Of a stretch of DNA of 64,000 nt, positions 51,549 to 61,734 are shown piece after piece. Position 1 is the stretch's first letter; each line of letters opens with the position of its first letter. A program made the translations under genes and the position numbers. The notes beneath the pieces were generated by a model. The model ran no database searches, was not told where the DNA came from, and saw only the letters and a program-made list of their open reading frames with translations. Origin of the DNA: Lentibacillus sp. CBA3610 (GTDB lineage: Bacteria > Bacillota > Bacilli > Bacillales > Amphibacillaceae); the NCBI RefSeq assembly GCF_013373365.1, contig NZ_CP035925.1, forward strand, positions 62,001 to 126,000, read 5' to 3'.

Positions 51549-53582
51549 ATGAGCCAATATCGTGTAGCCGTGGATGCCGGTGGTACATTTACAGATGTGT
51601 TTGTATTCAATGAACAGACGAATGAAATCGAAGTCGCGAAAACACCTTCAATGCCTGAAAACCCTGAAAGAGGGGTCGTTAATGGTGTTGATGCTGCAAA
51701 TGTATCAGGTAAAGATATAAGTCTGTTATCACACGGAACAACAGTCGGAACAAATGCATTAATTGAAAGAAAATTACCTAAAACCGCTTTGATTGCGACG
51801 AAGGGTTTTCGGGATGTAACAGAAATTCGCAGGGGGACTAAATCGGATCTGTGGGATGCTTATAAGGACGTTGCCCCGCCTTATATTGAAAGAAGAAACC
51901 GTTTTGAAGTTAATGAGCGGGTTGATTATAAGGGAAATGTCTTAACAGAGATACAGGAGGAAGAGGTTAAGGCGTTGGCGAAAACGTTAAAACAAAAAGG
52001 AATAGAATCAGTTGCTATTTGTTTTATGAATGCCTATGTAAATGGCGAAAATGAAAGAAAAGTTAAAGCTGTATTAGAAGAAGAATTAGATGACGTATAT
52101 GTGTGTACATCCAGTCAGGTTTTGCCGGAAATATTCGAACATGAAAGAACGAGTACCACAATTATTAATGCAGTTCTTGGTCCAATTATGAGCCAGTATA
52201 TGGGACGACTAGAAGATCACATGAAGACAAGAGGATACAAGGATGATATTTTGGTGCTTCATTCAGGGGGCGGTGTCATGACATCAGAAATGGTTCCGCG
52301 TCTGGCTGCAAGGGTTGCAAGTTCAGGCATCGCAGCAGGAGCAATCGCTAGTAAACATATTGCCCAGCTATGCGGTTTTAATAATGCTATAGGACTGGAC
52401 ATGGGTGGAACAAGCTGCGATATATCACTTATGTATGAAGGTGACCTTCCAGTAACGAAAGATTGGTATATTGAGTATGGCTATCCGATTGGCTTCCCTA
52501 GTGTGGAAGTACGGACTATTGGGGCAGGTGGAGGAAGCTTAGCTCGTATTGATGATGGCGGCTCACTGCGAAATGGCCCCGAAAGTGCAGGAGCGGACCC
52601 AGGCCCGGCTTGTTATGGCTTGGGAGGCGAAGAACCAACAAACACCGATGCCAACCTTATATTAGGGCGTTTAAATGATAAGTTATTAGATGGACAATTG
52701 ACATTGGAAAGGGAAGCTGCTGTAAAATCAGTTCAATCTATTTGCGAGAACTTTGGCTTTAATGAATATGAAGCGGCTAATGCTATATTGAAAGTAGCTA
52801 ATGCAAATATGTCTGATGCCCTGCGCTTAATATCCGTACAAAAGGGATATGATCCGAGAGACTTTGCATTAGTGGCGTTTGGAGGTGCTGGTGCCTTACA
52901 AAGTGCATATCTAGCCAAAGAATTAGAAATCCCAAGTGTCATTGTTCCAAAATATCCGGGAGTTTCTGCAGCACTAGGGTGTTTGCTTGTGGATGTCCGA
53001 CATGATATTACACAGACCTTTGTCGCCAACCTAGATGATATAAAAGATGATGAATTGGAAGAAAAATATATCGAAATGGAGAAAGAGGCTATTGGACTTT
53101 TGGAAAAAGAAAAGATAAAATCTGAAAACATGACGCTTATTCGACACTTGGAAATGCGCTATAGTGGCCAATGGCGGTCATTAGAGGTGACTATCAATCG
53201 GCCTTTGGATTCCTTGGACCAAGCCGTTGCTAAATTTCACCAGGAGCATGAACGGGCATACGCATTTTCGGATATTGATAAAAGTATAGAGATTTATGGT
53301 TTGAGAGTGGAAGCTGTTGGGAGCGTATCAAAACCTCAGCTGCCTAAGGAAGAACCGCAAGGCACTCTAGAGGATGCTTTGAAAGAATACAGGGATGTTT
53401 ACTTTGAGGAATCAAATGGAATTGTTCAAACGCCAATCTATAATCGTGCAGATGTGCCAGTTGATTCCAGGATTAATGGTCCTGCGGTTGTTGAACAATT
53501 AGATTCAACGGTTGTTATTCCTCCTGAATTTCAGGCTTATATAGACAAATATAAAAATATTATAATTTCTTTAGTAAAATGA
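51549..53582 (+). CDS. Hydantoinase/oxoprolinase/acetone carboxylase family, subunit A (HyuA-like)
   Basis: 677 residues, actin-like ATPase fold. Phosphate-binding loops AVDAGGTFTDVFVF at the N-terminus and GLDMGGTSCDISLMYEG in the middle. SHGTTVGTNALIERKLPKTA and EVRTIGAGGGSLARIDDGGS are family hallmarks, as is the metal-binding GPESAGADPGPACYG. The complex with HyuB performs ATP-driven opening of hydantoin or 5-oxoproline rings, or carboxylation of ketones. The two genes are coupled (start of B is 10 bases after the stop of A). Substrate cannot be named; the neighbouring aminotransferase and amino acid permease favour a cyclic amide such as a hydantoin. Confidence 0.9.
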   Translation: MSQYRVAVDAGGTFTDVFVFNEQTNEIEVAKTPSMPENPERGVVNGVDAANVSGKDISLLSHGTTVGTNALIERKLPKTALIATKGFRDVTEIRRGTKSDLWDAYKDVAPPYIERRNRFEVNERVDYKGNVLTEIQEEEVKALAKTLKQKGIESVAICFMNAYVNGENERKVKAVLEEELDDVYVCTSSQVLPEIFEHERTSTTIINAVLGPIMSQYMGRLEDHMKTRGYKDDILVLHSGGGVMTSEMVPRLAARVASSGIAAGAIASKHIAQLCGFNNAIGLDMGGTSCDISLMYEGDLPVTKDWYIEYGYPIGFPSVEVRTIGAGGGSLARIDDGGSLRNGPESAGADPGPACYGLGGEEPTNTDANLILGRLNDKLLDGQLTLEREAAVKSVQSICENFGFNEYEAANAILKVANANMSDALRLISVQKGYDPRDFALVAFGGAGALQSAYLAKELEIPSVIVPKYPGVSAALGCLLVDVRHDITQTFVANLDDIKDDELEEKYIEMEKEAIGLLEKEKIKSENMTLIRHLEMRYSGQWRSLEVTINRPLDSLDQAVAKFHQEHERAYAFSDIDKSIEIYGLRVEAVGSVSKPQLPKEEPQGTLEDALKEYRDVYFEESNGIVQTPIYNRADVPVDSRINGPAVVEQLDSTVVIPPEFQAYIDKYKNIIISLVK

Positions 53583-53592
53583 GGTGATTTCT

Positions 53593-55544
53593 GTGGAAAA
53601 AACGTTTGAAAGTAAACTGGATCCAGTAACATTTGAGGTTTTGAAGAATGGATTCTCGAATTTAGTCGATCAAATGGCGGAGCAAATTTTAAGGACTTGC
53701 TATTCGTTTGTTATTTATAATCGTGATTTCAGCAATGCTTTGTGCGATGCGGAAGGAAACACGATTATGCAGGGAACACAGGATATCGCGGTTCATGTCG
53801 GAACATTGCATTTCACAGCAAAAGCAGTACTCGAAGATTTTAAGGATGACATACATCCAGGCGATGTATTTTTAATCAATGACCCTTATCGTGGTGGGAC
53901 GCATTTTAATGATGTCCGTGTTTTGCGACCTGTATTTTATAATGGAGAGATGATAGCAATTATGCAATCCTGTGGCCATTGGGCAGATATGGGAGGTTCT
54001 GTGCCCGGATCCTTTGATGTAAGTTCCAAGGATCATTATGGGGAAGGAGTGCTTATCCCGCCAACGCGCATATGGCATAAAGGCGAGTACTTAGAGGATG
54101 TAGCTAATTTGCTGGTCTCTAATATGCGTGTACCTGAAGAGCGTCTAGGAGATTTGCGAGCACAGGCCGAGGCAACGAAAGTGTCAGAAAAGGAACTACT
54201 AAGATTGGTCGAAAAGTACGGGGTTGACACAGTTTTAACAGCTTTTGATGAAGTGCAGGATTATGTTGAGAAACTTGCAAGAGCTAAGCTGAGGGATCTT
54301 CCTAATGGTACGTGGGAAACGGTTGATTATATTGATATGGATCCGGAAGTGGGGGATGGCTTGATCCCAATTAACGTTAAAATGACAATAGAGGATGATC
54401 AGATCTATTATGACCTTGAAGGGACACATGATGCTATAGGATGTTTTTTGAATTCTTCGTTTGGATCAGCCTATTCAGGGTTGTTTGCCGGAACGAAAAC
54501 TCTCTTCCCTGATATCCCATTAAATTCAGGTTTTTACCGTGTAATTAAAGCTAAATTGCCTGAAGGTTCAGTTGTCAATGCAAAGTGGCCTGTAGCTGTA
54601 ACTGGCTTTTGTTCAGGACCTTATGAAAAAATTATGAATGCATGTTTCGAGTTATGGTCGCATGTTCTGCCTGAACGGCTTGCTTTAATCTGGAATACTT
54701 ATTAATAGGAGGGGAAGATAAGCGGAGTAAAGAGGATAGCTTTTTTATGTGGTATGACTGGATGGCAGGAGGACATGGCGGTCGCATTGACCGGGATGGA
54801 GCTAATGCCATTTCGCCGGTATTTGGTATAGGTTTAAGTGTTCAGCCATGCGAAGGTCAAGAACGATTAACTCCCGTAGTGACTTCTAAACATGAAATAA
54901 TTACAGATTCAGGAGGGCCTGGAAAATACCGTGGTGGATGTGGCATAGAAAAAGGTGGTACATTAACCAATGTTGATAATAGCGTCATATCCGTTTGTTG
55001 TGATCGGTCACGTTCAGTTCCATGGGGTCTCTTTGGTGGATTGCCTTCATACCCACACGGTACTTGGCTAAAACCTACAGGAGACGATGAACGTTTCTTA
55101 GGAGCCTTTTTTTCTGGTGTTGTCATTAAAGAAGGAGATTCATTCACACGGCCTTCTGCCGGAGGAGGCGGACTAGGCGACCCGCTCGATCGCGAACCAA
55201 AAAAAGTATTGCATGATGTTATCAATCGATATGTATCTATTGAACGAGCCATAAAAGATTATGGTGTAGTTATTAATGAAGTTAACGCGGAGCTAGATCA
55301 ATATATCATTGATGATGCAGCAACAGAAGAAATGAGACAATACATTCGTAATCATAGAAAACAATGGCTTCAGAAAGATATGCACTACGTTGGTAATCTG
55401 TTTGAAAAAGGTGAGATCAATCAGTTGGATTTAATTCGTCAATATGGCGTGCTGGTTGATTTATCCACAGGTGAAGTGTTGGAAAAATCAACGCAACAAT
55501 TCCGTGACATGCTCCAAAAACGGTCTGTCACCTACTGGGACTGA
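53593..55544 (+). pseudogene. Hydantoinase/oxoprolinase family subunit B (HyuB-like) with one frameshift
   Basis: The first frame encodes LDPVTFEVLKNGFSNLVDQM, HPGDVFLINDPYRGGTHFND, HWADMGGSVPGSFDVSSKDH and SFGSAYSGLFAGTKTLFPDI. Around 54676-54690 the coding frame moves: NLEYLLIGGEDKRSKEDSFF is read one base over and leads into WYDWMAGGHGGRIDRDGANA, then GGCGIEKGG and FTRPSAGGGGLGDPLDR to the stop at 55544. Adding one base at the break gives a ~650-residue protein with no other damage. A ribosome-binding-like GGAGGGG lies at the break, so two split polypeptides could in principle be made. GTG 53593 is preferred as start over GTG 53584, which overlaps the ribosome binding site. Confidence 0.85.
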
Positions 55545-55924
55545 AAACTTAACAATAACCAGTTATAAATTTCAAAAAGGATTGTTGATTTCGATGCTTA
55601 GCAAAGAGAAGTCGTGAGGATTAAATATCAAAAATTACAGCCAAACCAGATAATTCATAGTCCAGCAAGCGTACTTCCTACATTGCTATCATCTCTGTTC
55701 TTTATGAACAGGTTATGTCGACAGTGAAAGTACACAAAACAGCCGTACGAGTTTCAGAAAGTGGTTGTGTGTATTATCTTTAAAATTAAATCATATTTGT
55801 GTAGTGAGCTTATATAGTTATGAAGCAGATTATGAAGTGATTGTAGTCGTTCGCAATTAATAAATAAAGATATATTGATAGGTGTATTGAAGAAAATAAT
55901 GAACTTATGAAAGTAATATTCTAT
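55545..55924. other. Intergenic stretch, nothing recognised
   Basis: Stop-rich in all frames, with no hairpin-plus-T run seen directly after the hyuB-like gene. It leads into the aminotransferase relic. Confidence 0.4.
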
Positions 55925-56060
55925 ATGAAAATTTGGAAGCGATTACTTATCAAGAACTTAGCTGAATTGGATCAGAAACATTTTATTAACCCGACATCCT
56001 CCATCCAACAGGTGAGGGCATTTATTTGACCGACACTTATATCGATCTGTGATGGCAGCG
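55925..56060 (+). pseudogene. Truncated copy of the class III aminotransferase 5' region
   Basis: The DNA matches the region 50103-50300: an AATTTG(G)AAGCGATTAC upstream element, then TTAGCTGAATTGGATCAG and AAACATTTTATTAACCCGAC, then CATCCATCCAACAG. It jumps (about 50 bases missing) to GTGAGGGCATTTATTTGACC and, after another gap, to CTTATATCGAT. The ribosome binding site and start codon are also deleted. This is the leftover of a second aminotransferase gene just upstream of the permease. It indicates an ancestral duplication or an aminotransferase-permease pair later interrupted. Confidence 0.8.
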
Positions 56061-56165
56061 GAAAAGCAAATTGGCTAAAGAAATGTGAATCCTGAATATT
56101 ACCATAAAATGAACAATATAATCTGATAAACCTTCTATGTCAAAACCAAAACAAGGAGGATAACA

Positions 56166-57572
56166 ATGCGTGACCGCAAACTATTAAAGATTTTGGGCAA
56201 TAAAGATGTTATCGCACTTGCATTTGGCGCCATGATTGGCTGGGGCTGGGTTGTCACAGCCGGATTATGGGTGACTGAAGCTGGGTCATTGGGAGCGATT
56301 CTGGCATTCCTGATCGGCGGTTTACTTGTGGTTCTGGTCGGGCTCACGTACGCAGAATTGGCCTCTGCTCTGCCGCTTGCTGGTGGTGAGCTTGTCTATT
56401 CATTTAAAGCGATGGGACGAACAGTTTCGTTTATCGCCACATGGGCAGTTATACTTGGCTATGTGTCGGTTATTGCATTCGAAGCCGTTGCGCTGCCAAC
56501 AGTCTTTGAGTATCTGATACCGAATTACAGCCAAGGCTATTTATACACGTTGGCCGGCTGGGACGTTACCATGACATGGGCAGGAATTGGCATCATAGGA
56601 TCAATCATCGTTGCCTGGGTCAATTACCGCGGCATTAAATTAACGTCCTCGATTACGGTTATTTTGACCGGGCTGATTCTTGCGGCAGGCGTTTTACTGA
56701 TCACCGGTGGAACGGCCAGTGGCAGTGTTGAAACAATGGAACCGTTTTTTGCAGCGGGTTCTGCAGGCATTATGTCAGTCATTATTATGACACCATTCAT
56801 GTTTGTCGGCTTTGACGTCATCCCGCAGGCAGCAGAAGAAATCAATGTTCCGCAAAAGCGAATTGGCCAGCTGCTGATTGTATCAGTTCTTCTCGCTGTA
56901 CTTTGGTATGTGGCCATCATCTTTGGTGTTTCCAGGATGTTGAGCCCGGCCGAACTGAATGAATCAAATCTTGTAACCGCAGACGCAATGGCAAAAGCGT
57001 TTGGTGATAGCAGGCTGATGGGGAACTTCCTCGTTCTGGGCGGTATTGGCGGTATTTTAACGAGTTGGCTTGGCTTTTACGTTGGTGGCAGCCGTGCCAT
57101 TTACGCTATGGCCAGAGCAGGTATGCTTCCTAAATCATTGGGAGAACTGCATCCAAAATATAATACACCACATAAAGCCATTTTGCTGATTGCTGTTTTG
57201 TCCACTGCTGCACCGTTGTTGGGCCGCCCTGCACTTCAATGGTTTGTCAATGCGGGCGGACTTGGTCTTGTCGTTGCATGGCTGATGGTGGCGATTTCCT
57301 TCATTATTCTCCGTAAAAAAGAACCGGAGATGAAGCGCCCGTTTAAGCTTTCCGGCGGTACTGTCATTGGCTGGATTGCCGTCGTTATGTCAATAGGTAT
57401 TGGGATTTTGTATTTGCCGGGCATGTCCTCAGCACTTGTTTGGCCGTATGAATGGGCTATCATTGGGATATGGGCTATACTTGGCTTTGTTTTGTATAAA
57501 GTGTCAATGAAAAAATATGGCACGGCATATGCCGATAAACGGATGAAAGAAGAAATAGACCGGATTGCATAG
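56166..57572 (+). CDS. APC-superfamily amino acid permease
   Basis: 468 residues, 12 membrane helices. The first helix has GAMIGWGWVVTAGLWVTEAG, the broken substrate-binding helix of APC transporters (G-x-G turn as W-G-W). Helix 6 is FVGFDVIPQAAEEI (F-x-G-F-D-x-I) and GIGGILTSWLGFYVGGSRA is in helix 8. Start ATG 56166 behind AAGGAGGA. Probably imports the amine or amino acid used by the aminotransferase; the relic of an aminotransferase just upstream supports that link. Confidence 0.9.
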   Translation: MRDRKLLKILGNKDVIALAFGAMIGWGWVVTAGLWVTEAGSLGAILAFLIGGLLVVLVGLTYAELASALPLAGGELVYSFKAMGRTVSFIATWAVILGYVSVIAFEAVALPTVFEYLIPNYSQGYLYTLAGWDVTMTWAGIGIIGSIIVAWVNYRGIKLTSSITVILTGLILAAGVLLITGGTASGSVETMEPFFAAGSAGIMSVIIMTPFMFVGFDVIPQAAEEINVPQKRIGQLLIVSVLLAVLWYVAIIFGVSRMLSPAELNESNLVTADAMAKAFGDSRLMGNFLVLGGIGGILTSWLGFYVGGSRAIYAMARAGMLPKSLGELHPKYNTPHKAILLIAVLSTAAPLLGRPALQWFVNAGGLGLVVAWLMVAISFIILRKKEPEMKRPFKLSGGTVIGWIAVVMSIGIGILYLPGMSSALVWPYEWAIIGIWAILGFVLYKVSMKKYGTAYADKRMKEEIDRIA

Positions 57573-57601
57573 GCAGACTGAAAAATCTATTTTTGATACT
57601 G

Positions 57602-57643
57602 GAAACAGCGTTAACCTAAAAAGGAAATGCTGTTTCTTTTGTT
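57602..57643 (+). terminator. Intrinsic terminator
   Basis: GAAACAGC (57602-57609) pairs with GCTGTTTC (57629-57636), followed by TTTTGTTT, just after the permease gene. Confidence 0.85.
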
Positions 57644-57828
57644 TGCGGACATGTCTCAGGAAACGGAAAAAGCGGTAGCCCTCTACGGTAAAATACTTCT
57701 CCCTGAAAAACCGTAAAGTTATACAGCCTCTGCCACTCGCTTAACATGTTTTCTGGCCTTTCAAGATTGGGAATAATATCAAATACAAGACGCTATTATT
57801 ATCCAAACAACATAGAAAGGAAATGATT

Positions 57829-59160
57829 ATGCTGACATTTGATGCCATCGTAATTGGATTTGGAAAAGCCGGGAAGACCATTGCCGGTGATTTGGCAAAC
57901 AAAGACTGGCAAGTGGCGATGATTGAAAAAGATCCCAACATGTATGGCGGAACGTGTATTAACATTGCCTGCATTCCCACAAAAATGCTGGTCCACGACG
58001 GGATGCAAAATGTACCGTATGGCGAGGCAATTGAGCGAAAAGATGACGTTGTTGATAAACTGAACGAAAAAAATTATAAACAGCTTGCTGATCATGATAA
58101 TGTCACGATTTTCGATTCGGGGGCCACATTTCGCTCGGATAAAGAAGTGGCGGTTGAAACAAACGGGAAAAAGGAAATTCTGACAGCTGAGCACATATTT
58201 ATCAATACTGGTGCTGTCAGTAATATCCCGCCAATGGAAGGGGACATTAACTCGGATAAAGTCTATACCAGCACCACATTGATTAACCGGAAGCAGCTGC
58301 CGAAGAAACTTGCGATCGTAGGCGGCGGCTATATCGGTTTGGAATATGCCTCGATGTATCGCAATTTCGGATCGGACGTAACCGTCATAACACCTGAAGA
58401 GAAGCTCCTTTCAGATGAAGATTCGGATATTGCCGAAGAAATCGAAAAGGAGTTTCAAAATAAAGGCATTAATATAATCAATGGGACGAAAGCTGAGAAA
58501 ATTGAAGAGAACAATGAAGATGACGTGACGCTAACGTTATCCAATAACGACCAGGTGACAGCAAATGCCGTCCTGCTTGCAACCGGCCGCAAACCGAATA
58601 CGGAAAGCCTCGGTCTGGAAAACACCTCGATTGAGTTGACGGAAGATGGCGCCATTAAAGTTGGCGATAATCTTGAAACTACCACTGATAACGTTTGGGC
58701 TCTTGGTGATGTCAGAGGCGGTTTTCAATTCACGTATATTTCGCTTGATGATTACCGGATTGTCATGAGTCACTTACTCGGTGACAAAAGCTATTCGCTG
58801 AAGACGCGTGAAAATGTGCCGTATACCATGTTTGTTGAACCGCCTTTTTCCAGAGTTGGCTTGACCAAGGAAGAGGCTGACAAGGAAGGGTTTGAAGCTG
58901 CTGAAGGTAAAATGGCGGTTGCATCACACCCCCGTGCCCACGTGCTTAATGATCTTCGCGGGCTGTTTAAAGTCGTCGTTGATAAGCAAACAGACAAGAT
59001 TTTAGGAGCCAGCCTGTTCGGTCCGGTATCAGAAGAATTAATCAACCTGGTCAAGCTTGCCATGGACTTGGACGCGCCTTATACGTATTTGAGAGATCAG
59101 ATGTATAATCACCCGGTTATGAGCGAATCGTTCAATGGGTTGTTTGCGGTTGAGGATTAA
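57829..59160 (+). CDS. Pyridine nucleotide-disulfide oxidoreductase, RclA/MerA-like
   Basis: About 443 residues, FAD- and NAD(P)H-binding. The redox-active pair is in YGGTCINIACIPTKMLVHD (C-x4-C), the N-terminal FAD loop is VIGFGKAGKTIA (the usual GxGxxG altered to GFGKAG), the NAD loop is VGGGYIGLEYASM and the C-terminal dimer region is YNHPVMSESFNGLF. The terminal His-Glu pair of glutathione reductase is replaced by His-Pro-Val-Met-Ser-Glu, as in RclA-type proteins linked to reactive chlorine or copper stress. ATG 57829 is better spaced from AAAGGA than ATG 57823. Not obviously tied to the catabolic genes. Confidence 0.88.
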   Translation: MLTFDAIVIGFGKAGKTIAGDLANKDWQVAMIEKDPNMYGGTCINIACIPTKMLVHDGMQNVPYGEAIERKDDVVDKLNEKNYKQLADHDNVTIFDSGATFRSDKEVAVETNGKKEILTAEHIFINTGAVSNIPPMEGDINSDKVYTSTTLINRKQLPKKLAIVGGGYIGLEYASMYRNFGSDVTVITPEEKLLSDEDSDIAEEIEKEFQNKGINIINGTKAEKIEENNEDDVTLTLSNNDQVTANAVLLATGRKPNTESLGLENTSIELTEDGAIKVGDNLETTTDNVWALGDVRGGFQFTYISLDDYRIVMSHLLGDKSYSLKTRENVPYTMFVEPPFSRVGLTKEEADKEGFEAAEGKMAVASHPRAHVLNDLRGLFKVVVDKQTDKILGASLFGPVSEELINLVKLAMDLDAPYTYLRDQMYNHPVMSESFNGLFAVED

Positions 59161-59276
59161 TTGGGGTGGAATGTTATTGTAAACTAGCGTCATATAGAGA
59201 CTGTTCATTGAGTTCATATACTTAATGGACAATCGTTTATTTTTTCGGGGAAAACTAGGGATATCACAGCTTTGCC

Positions 59277-59306
59277 GTACCAAAAATCACCGCGATTTGG
59301 TACAAT
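59277..59306 (+). promoter_or_regulatory. Palindrome over the hsd promoter
   Basis: GTACCAAA (59277-59284) and TTTGGTAC (59296-59303) form an inverted repeat ending in TACAAT (59301-59306), a probable -10 box about 40 bases before hsdR. A repressor site controlling the restriction-modification operon is the natural reading; no controller gene is visible in the window. Confidence 0.5.
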
Positions 59307-59343
59307 AGTCATAGTGATTATTTAGGTAGCGAGGTGGCAAAGC

Positions 59344-61710
59344 ATGGGGCAAAATCTATCAGAACGTGATGTCTGCAGTAAATTTATCACGCCTGCCGTT
59401 ATAGATGCCGGCTGGGATTTACATAAACAAATTCGTGAGGAAGTCAGTTTTACGGCAGGTCGTATTATTGCACGCCATAACGGCTATATTCGCAAACAAG
59501 GGAAACGAGCCGATTATATCCTTTATTATAAACCGAATATTCCCCTTGCCATTATCGAAGCCAAGGATCAAAATCATTCGGTCGGGGCCGGTATGCAGCA
59601 GGCCTTGGATTATGCTGAGATATTAGATATTCCGTTTGTTTACAGTTCAAATGGAAATGGATTTGTTGAACATGACCGGACGGGTTCCGGTGAGCAAATT
59701 TCACGGGAATTGCCGCTTGAAGAATTCCCATATCCTGCAGAACTGTGGAATCGATATCGGAAATCTCAGGGTTTTACCGAAGAAGAAGAAAAGATTGTTG
59801 CTCAGGATTACTTTATGGAACCGGGTGGTAAGACCCCTCGCTACTATCAGCGAATTGCCATTAATCGAACAGTAGAAGCCGTTGCGAAAGGCGGGGACCG
59901 TAATTTATTAGTCTGCGCAACTGGTACAGGCAAAACGATGATTGCGTTTAACATTATTCATCGACTCTGGAAATCCCGTGCGAAAAAACGTATCTTATTT
60001 TTGGCGGATCGGAATATTTTAGTAGATCAGACAATGGCCAATGACTTCAAACATTTTGGCGATAAGATGACCAAAATTACCAATCGAACCGTTGATAAAT
60101 CTTATGAAATTTATTTAGCTCTTTATCAGGGCGTATCAGGTGCTGAAGACTGGAAAAATATTTATAAAGAATTTTCCCCTGATTTCTTTGATTTAATCGT
60201 GATTGATGAGTGCCATCGCGGCTCAGCACGGGAAGATTCCGCATGGCGGGAGATACTGGAATATTTCAGTGATGCGACACATATCGGACTGACCGCAACA
60301 CCGAAAGAGACAGAAGACGTTTCGAACATCCACTACTTTGGCGAACCAATTTATACATATTCACTCAAGCAGGGTATCAATGACGGTTTCTTAGCGCCTT
60401 ATCGTGTAATTCGTTATACGTTTGACCGTGATGTGGAAGGCTGGCGTCCGCGGAAAGGTGAAAAAGATCGTTTTGGTAATTTAATAGAAGACCGGATGTA
60501 TAACAAGAAAGATTTCGACAAAGGCTTGGTCCTGGAAAACAGGACGGTTCAAGTTGCTAAAAAAGTAGCTGAATATATGGCGCATACGGATCGTTTCCAA
60601 AAAGCGATCATCTTTTGTGTAAATGTTGACCATGCCGAGCGAATGCGTCAGGCAATTGCCAATGAAAATCCGGATTTGGTGACGGAGAATCACAAGTATG
60701 TTATGCGCATTACTGGGGATAACGAGGAAGGGAAAATGGAGCTGGATAACTTTATTGACCCTGAATCTGTGTATCCGGTTGTGACAACGACATCTAAGTT
60801 AATGACAACAGGCGTTGATGCGCAAACATGCAAGTTAATCGTTTTAGATTCGAACATTAATAGTATGACCGAATTCAAGCAAATCATTGGGCGGGGAACG
60901 CGAATCAATGAAGAATATGGCAAGTATTCATTTACGATCCTTGATTTTCGAGGTGTCACTGATTTGTTTGCTGATCCGGACTTTGACGGTGATCCTGTCC
61001 AAATCTATGAACCAAAAGACGGTGACCCTACTGTGCCGCCAGAGCAAGACGGAGAGGATGAACCGGTATATCCTGATTTCCAGGATGATGGCTATCCGGA
61101 AAGAGGCCCGGGTGGTGAGGACATTTTTATTGATGACAAAGATGATGAGAACAAAACTTATTATGTGAAAGACGCGAAAGTCAAAGTTGTTTCTGAAAAA
61201 GTTCAATACTACGGTGAAGATGGTAAATTAATTACCGAGTCACTCAAAGACTATACAAAGAAAACGGTCCGGAATGAATATCAGACATTAGATGAATTTC
61301 TGAACAAATGGAATGAATCGGAGCGGAAAGAAGCCATTATTCAGGAATTGCTGGAACAGGGTGTCATGCTGGACGAACTGGAGCGGACAGTCGGGCGTGA
61401 TTATGATCCGTTTGATTTAATTCTTCATGTGGCATATGATCAAAAACCTTTAACACGACAAGAACGAGCGAATAATGTTAAAAAGCGGGATTACTTTACC
61501 AAGTATGGTGACAAAGCCCGTGCCGTGTTGGAAAAGCTTCTGGATAAATATGCGGATGATGGCGTTGAAAATATTGAAAGCATGGAAGTGTTGAAATTAG
61601 ATACCTTCAGCGAGCATGGATCGGTTATTGAAATCATAAAAGAATTCGGCGGAAAAAATAACTATTTAATGGCCGTACAGGAATTAGAACAGGAAATTTA
61701 TGCGTCTTAA
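59344..61710 (+). CDS. hsdR: Type I restriction enzyme, R (endonuclease/translocase) subunit
   Basis: 788 residues. N-terminal nuclease domain with the PD-(D/E)xK-like core YKPNIPLAIIEAKDQNHSVG. Motor domain with Walker A LLVCATGTGKTMIAF, DEAD-type box VIDECHRGSA, motif III GLTATPKE and motif VI FKQIIGRGTRINEEYG. The C-terminal part has an acid-rich linker (about residues 560-600) and the EcoEI-type R-subunit C-terminal domain. Length is short for HsdR, as in the EcoEI/StySPI-like group. It cuts DNA remotely after ATP-driven translocation, in complex with HsdM and HsdS encoded downstream. Start ATG 59344 behind GCGAGGTGG. Confidence 0.93.
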   Translation: MGQNLSERDVCSKFITPAVIDAGWDLHKQIREEVSFTAGRIIARHNGYIRKQGKRADYILYYKPNIPLAIIEAKDQNHSVGAGMQQALDYAEILDIPFVYSSNGNGFVEHDRTGSGEQISRELPLEEFPYPAELWNRYRKSQGFTEEEEKIVAQDYFMEPGGKTPRYYQRIAINRTVEAVAKGGDRNLLVCATGTGKTMIAFNIIHRLWKSRAKKRILFLADRNILVDQTMANDFKHFGDKMTKITNRTVDKSYEIYLALYQGVSGAEDWKNIYKEFSPDFFDLIVIDECHRGSAREDSAWREILEYFSDATHIGLTATPKETEDVSNIHYFGEPIYTYSLKQGINDGFLAPYRVIRYTFDRDVEGWRPRKGEKDRFGNLIEDRMYNKKDFDKGLVLENRTVQVAKKVAEYMAHTDRFQKAIIFCVNVDHAERMRQAIANENPDLVTENHKYVMRITGDNEEGKMELDNFIDPESVYPVVTTTSKLMTTGVDAQTCKLIVLDSNINSMTEFKQIIGRGTRINEEYGKYSFTILDFRGVTDLFADPDFDGDPVQIYEPKDGDPTVPPEQDGEDEPVYPDFQDDGYPERGPGGEDIFIDDKDDENKTYYVKDAKVKVVSEKVQYYGEDGKLITESLKDYTKKTVRNEYQTLDEFLNKWNESERKEAIIQELLEQGVMLDELERTVGRDYDPFDLILHVAYDQKPLTRQERANNVKKRDYFTKYGDKARAVLEKLLDKYADDGVENIESMEVLKLDTFSEHGSVIEIIKEFGGKNNYLMAVQELEQEIYAS

Positions 61711-61734
61711 TTAGTATAGGGAGAGGTAACAAGC

